A DNA stretch of 61,782 nt from NCBI GenBank assembly GCA_021812785.1, contig JAKAMR010000002.1, forward strand, positions 1 to 61,782, written 5' to 3'. Below are positions 16,550 through 22,636 of the stretch, in pieces. How positions within the stretch are numbered: the first letter of the stretch is position 1; every line of letters starts with the position of its first letter. This DNA comes from Nitrospirota bacterium (lineage in GTDB: Bacteria; Nitrospirota; Thermodesulfovibrionia; Thermodesulfovibrionales; JdFR-88). Both the position numbers and the translations under genes were made by a program. Below the pieces are notes generated by a model that saw only the letters and a program-made list of their open reading frames with translations, had not been told where the DNA came from and did no database searches.

Positions 16550-17443
16550 ATGCTTAAAAGTCTAAAGAAAATATTCTCCCATATAGTCATAATTATACTG
16601 AGCGCATCGGCAGCGCTCTCTATTCCTTATATCGGAAGGTTCATAGCCAATAACTACCAGAGATACTGGTCTCTCATAGAAAATAAAGAGATATTCCTTA
16701 TATCCATGGAAATATCCGTGGCGGCGCTTCTCATCTTTCTTTTCAACCTCGCGGGCCGGAGCCTTAAAAATATGCGGCTCTCCGGCATGGCCGCCAAAGC
16801 AGGCATGGTGCTTGTGACAAATACACAACACGGGAAAAACAGGAAAAACCCTATTGCCGGAAACAGCATAAAAAAACTTATCCTGGCGCGGATCAGAAAA
16901 TTCAAGGAAAAAGAGGGGTTTTCAAAGGACATCCTGCTTATCGGTTCAACGGGATACAGCACTTTCGTGGACCCGGACGGCGACTTTCACAATGTGCTTA
17001 AGAATTGCCGTGAGGCGAAGATCATGCTTCTTAACCCGTTTTGCGAAGGGGCGGCCCTCCGGGCCAGGGGTATTCCCGAGCCCGATATAACACCGGAAAG
17101 CTTCAAAAGCCGTATCCTTCAGAGTATTGATTTTTTGACGGCCCTGAACGAGGTCCATCAAAATATAAGGCTAAAACTTTTCAGTGACTCACCGTTTCTG
17201 AAACTTGCCATTCTGGGGGACTATATCAGCATGCGTCCTTATCGCGCGGGACTGGGCACAAGGGAAATGCCCGAATATATATTCAGGCACTCGCAGGACA
17301 CGGGAAGCCTGTTTGATATTTTTTACCAGTTCTTCCTTTCCAGGTGGCGAGATCCGGGCACACCCGAATACGACTTCAATACCCGGGAGCTCATATACAG
17401 GGACGGGGCGGGAGGCGAGCTTAGAAGAGAAAGGCTTGAATAG
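16550..17443 (+). CDS. Two-TM membrane protein with unassigned cytoplasmic domain
   Basis: A protein of about 297 residues. The start at 16550 is chosen because TGGAGG lies 5 nt upstream; the frame also contains an ATG at 16538 inside that site. Two hydrophobic segments near residues 5-25 and 46-66 anchor a soluble C-terminal domain. That domain has the pattern DILLIGSTGYSTFVDPDGDF, then KIMLLNPFCEGAALRARGI, and later a stretch ending LLF-type strands (LKLFSDSPFLKLAILGDYI). This recalls effector domains with a phospholipase-D-like fold that lack the HKD catalytic motif, but I cannot assign a family. It stands alone between terminators. Confidence 0.65.
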   Translation: MLKSLKKIFSHIVIIILSASAALSIPYIGRFIANNYQRYWSLIENKEIFLISMEISVAALLIFLFNLAGRSLKNMRLSGMAAKAGMVLVTNTQHGKNRKNPIAGNSIKKLILARIRKFKEKEGFSKDILLIGSTGYSTFVDPDGDFHNVLKNCREAKIMLLNPFCEGAALRARGIPEPDITPESFKSRILQSIDFLTALNEVHQNIRLKLFSDSPFLKLAILGDYISMRPYRAGLGTREMPEYIFRHSQDTGSLFDIFYQFFLSRWRDPGTPEYDFNTRELIYRDGAGGELRRERLE

Positions 17444-17520
17444 GGAAGCAATATAAAAACAGGACCGGACACACAATGATTTTTTGTTTTTTTATGCTAT
17501 CCTGCAATCAGGAGGCATAT

Positions 17521-17727
17521 ATGAGAAACGTCGGGGGCATAGACAGGGTTTTCAGGATAATAGCGGGGATCGTCCTTGCGCTTTTGGCGGCGTTTGCAGG
17601 GATGGCGCCCGGAGTAAGGGTGCTTCTCATTGTGTTTGCCGTGGCAGCTTTTTTCACCGGGGTCTTTGGATTTTGACCGCTGTCCAAGGTGCTGGGTATC
17701 AGCACCTACAAAAAGAAACAGGCCTGA
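17521..17727 (+). CDS. DUF2892 (YgaP-like) membrane protein with in-frame TGA; candidate selenoprotein
   Basis: Small two-helix inner-membrane protein (start MRNVGGIDRVFRI, with GGAGG upstream). The conventional frame stops at TGA 17674-17676 after 51 residues, exactly where DUF2892 proteins usually have cysteine in GFCPLY. Beyond the TGA the frame continues as PLSKVLGISTYKKKQA and stops at 17725; this matches the family ending PLYxLLGISTC except that the last Cys is Tyr. A hairpin fitting the bacterial SECIS pattern follows the TGA. If TGA is read as selenocysteine, the protein has 68 residues with Sec52. The alternative is a recent nonsense mutation with the truncated protein made. Coordinates given are for the readthrough form. 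Confidence 0.6.
17687..17707 (+). promoter_or_regulatory. SECIS-like hairpin after TGA of DUF2892 gene
   Basis: AGGTGCT pairs perfectly with AGCACCT around the loop GGGTATC. The loop begins 17 nt after the TGA, and its first bases are G. Counting from the T of TGA as 1, U17, G23 and U24 coincide with the bases known to matter in the E. coli fdhF element, although U17 is paired here rather than bulged. No T-run follows, so it is not a terminator. Confidence 0.5.
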
Positions 17728-17753
17728 GCATCTATTTGATCTGATCCTTGATC

Positions 17754-18140
17754 ATGGGCCCTCAGCATGTTTACGGGACACTGGCGGATGCGGTAGTGCT
17801 GGTGCATCTCCTCTGGATAGTCTTTCTTTTTACAGGCGGCATCTGGGGAAGAAAATACCTGCCCGTAAGGCTGTTCCATATCTTCGGGCTGGCCCTGGCC
17901 TTCGCGGTTCAGGTCTTCGACTGGTACTGTCCGCTTACCTATCTGGAGGTGTTCCTCAGGCAAAAAGCCGCAAATAATCCCCATGCGGTGTACACAGGCT
18001 CCTTCATTACCCATTACGCGGAAAAACTCATCTATATAAACCTGCCTCGCGGCCTCATAGTCTTTGCAACTATCCTGCTTTGCGGCTTCAACGCTTTTTT
18101 GTACCTGGGAAGACGGAAAAAAAGACCGCGCACATCTTAA
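17754..18140 (+). CDS. DUF2784 membrane protein
   Basis: Small integral membrane protein of about 128 residues with four hydrophobic helices, matching DUF2784: HLLWIVFLFTGG near the N-terminus, the conserved FDWYCPLTYLE segment and the C-terminal YAEKLIYINLP. Function unknown in the literature I can recall. The ATG at 17754 is used; a TTG at 17748 is also in frame and neither has a strong ribosome-binding site, so translation may be coupled to the DUF2892 frame just upstream, which in the readthrough form ends 26 nt earlier. Confidence 0.8.
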   Translation: MGPQHVYGTLADAVVLVHLLWIVFLFTGGIWGRKYLPVRLFHIFGLALAFAVQVFDWYCPLTYLEVFLRQKAANNPHAVYTGSFITHYAEKLIYINLPRGLIVFATILLCGFNAFLYLGRRKKRPRTS

Positions 18141-18223
18141 AACCTTAGGAACCAATTTTCCGCAATCATGTATATTATCCCTTATGAACATGATATTTGC
18201 CGGTCCTGACCTGCTTATAAGAC

Positions 18224-19483
18224 TTGCTATGTCCGCCAGTGCAGCACAATAAAAATAAAAATAAAAATATCTTGCCGTTTGAAGTCCGCAGGCTGATGAT
18301 GGCGCGCGCGGCGCGAAGCCTGGGACAAGGCGCACTGGTTGCGGCATTCGTACTTTACCTGCATGCCCTGGGATGGCAGGCTACCGCCATCGGCGCGACG
18401 CTTTCCGCTGCGCTGCTGATAGGCGCTGTTCTCACATTGGCCGTGGGCCCCTTGAGTGACCGCCGCGGCCGGCGGCGTTTCCTGCTTCTTTATGAGGCCA
18501 TCCAGGCTGGAGCCGCATTATTGGCCCTGGCCACTGCCTGGCCTCCGGCCCTGGTGCTGGCCGCCATAGCAGGCGGTTTCGGGCGGGGAGCAAATGGCAG
18601 CGCGGGGCCCTTTGCTCCTCTTGAACAGGCTTGGCTTGCACAAGCACTGCCCGCGGAAAAGCGCGGCGAGGTGTTCAGCATGAATGCCGCCATCGGCTTC
18701 ATCGGGATGGCTCTCGGGGCGCTGCTTGCGGGCGGAGTCCATCTCCTCATAGGCCCTATGGGCACTGTACTTGCCTTCCGGCCTCTGTTCCTTCTTTCTC
18801 TGGCTGGTTCAATCGTGGCCTTCTCTCTCATCGCCAGCATGAAGGAGCCTGTCCTTTCGCCAACGGGCGGGCAGCCGGTAAGACAAAAACAAAGACAAAA
18901 ACAAAAAAACCGGGAACGGCGCAGGGAAAACCGTATGCTGGTGCGTCTGGTGACGGCAAACACCCTTAACGGGCTTGGCATCGGCATGATCGCCCCGCTC
19001 ATAGCATACTGGTTTGCCCTGCGTTTTCATCACGGACCGGGGTCTATCGGCCCCGCGCTGGCCGTAAGCTTCGTTTTGGGCGGCCTGGGTTCGTTCCTGG
19101 TCTCCCGGTTGGCGCGGAGCCATGGGTTGATACGGCCGGTAGTCGCCATGCGCGGCATGGGGCTTCTGTTTCTGATGATGGTGCCGCTTGTTCCAAAATT
19201 CTGGGTCTCCGCGGCCCTATATGCGCTCCGGTCGGGGTGCAACCAGGGGACAGCGGGCGTACGCCAGGCTCTCGTCGTGGGCCTGACGCGCGACCGCAGG
19301 GGGCTGGCCGCCAGTTTGCAGAACGTATCCATCCAGATCCCGCGCGCAGTGGGTCCGGTAGTCTCCGGGTTCATGCTGCATGCGGGCATGCTGAAAATAC
19401 CCTTCTTCATAGCCGCCGCCCTCCAGATGGCTTACCTGGTACTTTATGCATTGTTTTTTCGGGGTTATGCAGCAGAGGAATAA
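18224..19483 (+). CDS. Major facilitator superfamily transporter
   Basis: Twelve-helix MFS permease (about 400 residues). Family features include the loop-2/3 motif GPLSDRRGRRRF and a central cytoplasmic loop of unusual composition (RQKQRQKQKNRERRREN). The start is uncertain: the frame opens at TTG 18224 and first reads through a simple A-rich repeat giving NKNKNKN, whereas relatives usually begin near the segment LPFEVRRLMMARA (about 18281-18296). The repeat could be part of the leader. The substrate cannot be predicted; drug or metabolite efflux is common in relatives. Not obviously in an operon. Confidence 0.85.
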   Translation: MLCPPVQHNKNKNKNILPFEVRRLMMARAARSLGQGALVAAFVLYLHALGWQATAIGATLSAALLIGAVLTLAVGPLSDRRGRRRFLLLYEAIQAGAALLALATAWPPALVLAAIAGGFGRGANGSAGPFAPLEQAWLAQALPAEKRGEVFSMNAAIGFIGMALGALLAGGVHLLIGPMGTVLAFRPLFLLSLAGSIVAFSLIASMKEPVLSPTGGQPVRQKQRQKQKNRERRRENRMLVRLVTANTLNGLGIGMIAPLIAYWFALRFHHGPGSIGPALAVSFVLGGLGSFLVSRLARSHGLIRPVVAMRGMGLLFLMMVPLVPKFWVSAALYALRSGCNQGTAGVRQALVVGLTRDRRGLAASLQNVSIQIPRAVGPVVSGFMLHAGMLKIPFFIAAALQMAYLVLYALFFRGYAAEE

Positions 19484-19574
19484 AAAAGATTTCTTTTGTA
19501 AACTGAGGGAATGCCCGTGATATACTGCTATTAGAAGAAAGATCCAAGGTAATCCTGGCCCAGGCCCGTCAAAT

Positions 19575-19901
19575 ATGAGGGGGAAAAAGTCAATAAAACC
19601 TCCGGTCCTTGATGAAAGACCCGATACCATCAGGCATGAGATCATGGCCGCCCTCAAAGGCGCTGCGCTAACGGCAAAAGATATCTCTTCGCAGGTAAGG
19701 ATCACCGAAAAAGAGGCCTATGAGCACCTCGATCATATCAGAAAGAGCTTGGGCGGCGTGCACGGTCTCCTGCTCATTACGCCCGCGGAATGCAAAAAAT
19801 GCGGCTTCGTCTTCAAAAAGAGAGAGCGCCTCAAAAAACCGGGCAGGTGCCCGGTATGTCACAACGAGGCCATAAAACCGCCGGGATTTTCTATCAGATA
19901 A
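19575..19901 (+). CDS. HTH-zinc-ribbon transcriptional regulator (COG3357-like)
   Basis: A 108-residue protein with an N-terminal winged-helix-like region (IRHEIMAALKGAALTAKDIS followed by a recognition-helix pattern KEAYEHLDHIRKSL) and a C-terminal zinc ribbon with CKKCGFVF and CPVCHNE. This arrangement matches the small regulators grouped in COG3357. A -10-like TATACT lies near 19520, upstream. The neighbouring 88-residue gene starts 12 nt after its stop and is likely co-transcribed. The target genes are unknown. Confidence 0.75.
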   Translation: MRGKKSIKPPVLDERPDTIRHEIMAALKGAALTAKDISSQVRITEKEAYEHLDHIRKSLGGVHGLLLITPAECKKCGFVFKKRERLKKPGRCPVCHNEAIKPPGFSIR

Positions 19902-19913
19902 GGATCAGCCACC

Positions 19914-20180
19914 ATGAGGGAAAAAACAATTGACATAAAGGAAATCCGGGAACTCGCAAAGAGGTTCCGCCCTGAGGAAATAGAACACTGTATTGAGATG
20001 CACCTTCGGGAAGAGAAGCATGAGTGTCCCCTGAAAGGCACGAGCGAGCACATAATAAATGAGCTTGCCAAAGCCGGATTTGTAAGAAAAATGGTGGACA
20101 ATGGAGCGCAGCCCATGGACGCGATAAGAGAGCTTGCGGAACGGATACGCCGCTTCCAGATGGGCTCCGATGGGAAATGA
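19914..20180 (+). CDS. Conserved small protein of unknown function
   Basis: An 88-residue, highly charged, mostly helical protein with two cysteines (EHCIEM and HECPLKG) and no signal peptide. It starts 12 nt after the zinc-ribbon regulator, with AAGGA upstream of the ATG, so the two probably form an operon. I do not recognise the family. The pattern of helix-forming segments (EIRELAKRF, AIRELAERI) suggests a small helical bundle and possibly a partner of the regulator, but that is only inferred from position. Confidence 0.65.
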   Translation: MREKTIDIKEIRELAKRFRPEEIEHCIEMHLREEKHECPLKGTSEHIINELAKAGFVRKMVDNGAQPMDAIRELAERIRRFQMGSDGK

Positions 20181-20206
20181 AATGGCAAAAAATAATTCCA
20201 GATATT

Positions 20207-20401
20207 CTAACCACCCCAGCCGATGCTTATGATTATGGCATCAGCCTTGCAGACCTCAAGGCATGCCCCGCAGTTAATGCAATAGGCTGAACGATAAGGC
20301 TCGCTCTTTTCGCCAGACATCTTGAAACAACCGGCTGGACAGACTTTTATGCAATCGCCGCATCCCGTGCATTTGTCCCAATTCACCAGGGCTACGAACA
20401 T
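20207..20401 (-). CDS. Small 2[4Fe-4S] ferredoxin
   Basis: A 64-residue electron carrier with two cluster-binding motifs: CTGCGDCIKVCP and CINCGACLEVCK. The first is the standard CxxCxxCxxxCP form. The short, basic-poor chain and C-terminal AIIISIGWGG are typical of indolepyruvate/oxoacid-oxidoreductase-type ferredoxins. GAGGT precedes the ATG at suitable distance. It is a single gene between opposite-strand and same-strand neighbours, so its redox partner is not indicated by context. Confidence 0.88.
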   Translation of the reverse strand: MFVALVNWDKCTGCGDCIKVCPAGCFKMSGEKSEPYRSAYCINCGACLEVCKADAIIISIGWGG

Positions 20402-20529
20402 GGTTTTACCTCACCCAAAATATTTACAGGATCATTCCTTGCTCCGAGTTTACAGATGGCGGCCGGCATTGTCAAAAAAAACCGCGGGATTGAAAGAAGA
20501 AATAGGGGTTTAAGTTACCTGTGGAAAAG

Positions 20530-20565
20530 ATTGAGAGGGGCCTCTGACGACGGTCCCCTCTCAAT
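20530..20565 (-). terminator. Terminator of the porin gene
   Basis: ATTGAGAGGGG pairs perfectly with CCCCTCTCAAT around a 14-nt loop; on the minus strand it is followed by CTTTT. Confidence 0.7.
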
Positions 20566-20612
20566 AAAGTGGGGTTAGGAAGAAATTTTCATATTTTTCG
20601 ATTGGTCCGGAA

Positions 20613-21968
20613 TCAAAACTCCATCATCCAATCCACCTGCACGGTATTTTCCGTGTGGTTGGCAGTGTCGCCGGGCTTGAGGTTCTCAATCGGTTTGAGA
20701 TTGTAGTATGAAACGACCGCTTGCATCTTCTTTGCCAGACCATAGGTGAAGCCCGCCCTGTTGCCCTCCACGTTGGTTGAGCCAAAGTAAATGTCGGCGT
20801 TGGGGAAGATGTCGAGCCAGGCGTTTCTCTCCAGGCGGCGATAGTTGTAGTTGATCTGCCACTTGCCGGCCTTGTTTACAGCGGCATGCCCCAGTTTTAT
20901 ACCCATAATATAGCCCTGGTTGCCGCTAGAGGGGGCCGGGTTGTTGATGTATTCCGCGTAGAGCCCGGCATAAGGCACCACAGTCGAGAGCCCGCCAAAA
21001 TCCGCCTGGGCGCCGAACCAGAAGTCGTTGTAGTTATACAACAGGTTGCCCTTGGCATCCAGGCTGTCGGAGGTGTTCAGGCCGGTGACGTTGTGGAATA
21101 TCCCGTTTACGTTGGCAGGAAGCTGGTTGAAATACTGGTAAGTCCTTTTTATATTATCAAAGATGTAATAGGCCGCGGCGAGCCTGATCTTGTCTTTTTG
21201 CGCGAACTTCAGGTCCACTCCGGGGTTGATCACGCCCATCAGCGGCATTTCCGCTCCCGAGGGGGGCATCTGTGCGCCAAGCACGAAGAGATCGGTGTTC
21301 AGAAAATAATCTAAGGCCCCGGTTGCAGGCGGGGTTATCATCACGGCAAGGCCATCCGGCCTGATGTTGCCGTCCCACGTCAGCATGGTAGGCGTCCATA
21401 TCGGGTTCGGGAACTTTCCTACAGCTATGTTCACTGTTTTGGAAGGCGTTATCTGGGCATATACCATGTCTATCCTGGGAAGATGCCCCTGGAACCCGTT
21501 GCCGAAATTGTCGTTAGTGGACCTGGAAAGCAAAACCCCTTGCCCGCCGCTTGCGATCCCGAAGACAACCTTTACGTGTTTGGTGACCTGGTCGGCCAGT
21601 TGGAGTCTGTAGCGGAACCTCCCGCGGTTGATGGCTGGGGTCGACTGGTCCTGGACGTCGAGGTATTCATACCTCAGCCGCAGATCGCCGCTTATGGTGA
21701 GTTTTTTTAACCATGCGGGAAGCTTGCCGTTGCCGCCCGAACTCTGGCCGTCCTGCGCCAGAATGGTGTTTGCGTCGTCCTGGCTCAGCACGCCTTTATT
21801 CACCAGTTTATTGACAAGCGTGCTCATATCGGTTGCCGCATTCGCATTAACCGCGTCCGCCAGCGGCACAACGATCATAAAAAACGCCAATATTGCCGCG
21901 CCCAACAATAACCTGCCCGGCTGCCTTCGCCCTCTCCAAACCTGAAAAGCTTTTTTCCCCGTTGACAT
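20613..21968 (-). CDS. Putative outer-membrane porin
   Basis: Porin of the putative-porin type (451 residues). A signal sequence (residues 15-45, cleavage near NANA) is followed by a short helical region (LVNKLVNKGVLSQDDANTIL) of the kind that in related porins contacts the cell wall, then a long beta-barrel with strand motifs such as LTISGDLRLRYEY, RGRFRYRLQLADQV and WQINYNYRRLER, ending in phenylalanine (VQVDWMMEF). AAAGGAG lies upstream of the ATG. Substrate is unknown. It is monocistronic with a terminator behind it and two inverted repeats in its upstream region. Confidence 0.85.
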   Translation of the reverse strand: MSTGKKAFQVWRGRRQPGRLLLGAAILAFFMIVVPLADAVNANAATDMSTLVNKLVNKGVLSQDDANTILAQDGQSSGGNGKLPAWLKKLTISGDLRLRYEYLDVQDQSTPAINRGRFRYRLQLADQVTKHVKVVFGIASGGQGVLLSRSTNDNFGNGFQGHLPRIDMVYAQITPSKTVNIAVGKFPNPIWTPTMLTWDGNIRPDGLAVMITPPATGALDYFLNTDLFVLGAQMPPSGAEMPLMGVINPGVDLKFAQKDKIRLAAAYYIFDNIKRTYQYFNQLPANVNGIFHNVTGLNTSDSLDAKGNLLYNYNDFWFGAQADFGGLSTVVPYAGLYAEYINNPAPSSGNQGYIMGIKLGHAAVNKAGKWQINYNYRRLERNAWLDIFPNADIYFGSTNVEGNRAGFTYGLAKKMQAVVSYYNLKPIENLKPGDTANHTENTVQVDWMMEF

Positions 21969-22043
21969 CTCTTACTCCTTTCCCTTCTGAAAATATTTTT
22001 AATTTAAAAATCTTGGGATATGATAATCGCCTACTGTTACAGG

Positions 22044-22067
22044 AAAGTTTCGATTACGTGAAACTTT
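22044..22067. promoter_or_regulatory. Inverted repeat upstream of porin
   Basis: AAAGTTTC (22044-22051) and GAAACTTT (22060-22067) form a perfect 8-bp inverted repeat with an 8-bp spacer, 76 bp upstream of the porin start. It is a plausible operator. Confidence 0.4.
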
Positions 22068-22152
22068 GATTAATCCCGGAAGTTGGTTAAAAAAACAGAT
22101 GCGGTTTTAAAAAAGAGGGGGGAACAGGATCGGCTTTCGCACTTAATTCGGA

Positions 22153-22170
22153 TTTAACACAAGTGTTAAA
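22153..22170. promoter_or_regulatory. Palindrome in the divergent region
   Basis: TTTAACAC-AA-GTGTTAAA is a near-perfect 18-bp palindrome located just upstream of the promoter of the thioredoxin-like gene. Symmetry and position suit a dimeric repressor or activator site. Confidence 0.45.
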
Positions 22171-22186
22171 GCAGGCATAATTCGGC

Positions 22187-22215
22187 TTCATTGCGGTCTT
22201 GATTTCCTGTATAAT
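22187..22215 (+). promoter_or_regulatory. Sigma-70-type promoter of the thioredoxin-like gene
   Basis: A perfect extended -10 (TGTATAAT, hexamer at 22210-22215) with a weak -35 (TTCATT at 22187-22192) at 17-bp spacing. Transcription would start near 22222. Confidence 0.55.
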
Positions 22216-22235
22216 CAGAGAAGCGAATTACCTTA

Positions 22236-22259
22236 CCTTAAATCATTAAGGGGTTTTTT
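22236..22259 (+). terminator. Terminator-like hairpin in the 5' leader
   Basis: CCTTAA-ATCA-TTAAGG followed by GG and T6 lies between the promoter at 22187 and the thioredoxin-like start at 22277. It may act as an attenuator. Confidence 0.5.
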
Positions 22260-22276
22260 CCTCACAAAGCGGGCTG

Positions 22277-22612
22277 ATGCCCAAAAAAATAAAAACAATG
22301 AGAATAATCAAAATGAGAATTGACTGTTATGTTTCTCCGGGGTGCGGTTCGGAAGAGGCCCTGCGCGAAAATATCCGGCGGGCGCTTGCCCTTGAGGAGG
22401 CCCGGTCGGAGGTGGAATTCCACTCTATAGACAATGAGAAGGCGCTTGCGCTGGGGCTGACCGGCTCTCCCTCCGTGCTCATAAACGGGGAGCAGTTGCA
22501 GCCGCAGGAGAGGGCCGGCTTTTCATGAAGGATGTTCAGTGACGAGTCTGGAAGACTCGCAAATGTGCCTTCGGTTGAGACGCTGCGGCGGGCAATTAGA
22601 AAAACAACATAA
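22277..22612 (+). CDS. Thioredoxin-like protein with in-frame TGA; candidate selenoprotein
   Basis: Small thioredoxin-fold protein. The N-terminal redox motif is CYVSPGC, followed by helix and strand segments and the cis-Pro region TGSPSVLING. The conventional frame stops at TGA 22526-22528 after AGFS. Relatives continue here with a conserved Cys-Arg (typically CRxY followed by a Gly-rich turn and a final PSxExL helix). After the TGA this frame continues RMFSDESGRLANVPSVETL and then RRAIRKTT to TAA at 22610. The match makes the TGA occupy that cysteine. A SECIS-like hairpin follows. Read through, the protein has about 111 residues and would be a selenoprotein; otherwise it is truncated by nonsense mutation. 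The start is uncertain (22277, 22298 or 22313). Confidence 0.65.
22543..22559 (+). promoter_or_regulatory. SECIS-like hairpin after TGA of thioredoxin-like gene
   Basis: CGAGTCT pairs perfectly with AGACTCG around the loop GGA. The loop begins 21 nt after the TGA and its first base is G, which meets the bacterial SECIS rules (loop 16-37 nt downstream, G in the first two positions). No T-run follows it. Confidence 0.5.
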
Positions 22613-22636
22613 GAAGAATCAAAAGGCGCCTGTATA

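Noticed and set aside
18184..18252. 22-codon frame (MNMIFAGPDLL...) as leader peptide for the MFS gene
   Set aside because: No ribosome site and no regulatory structure visible behind it.
22543..22559. Hairpin after the thioredoxin-like TGA as an ordinary terminator
   Set aside because: No T-run follows and the reading frame with family resemblance continues through it.
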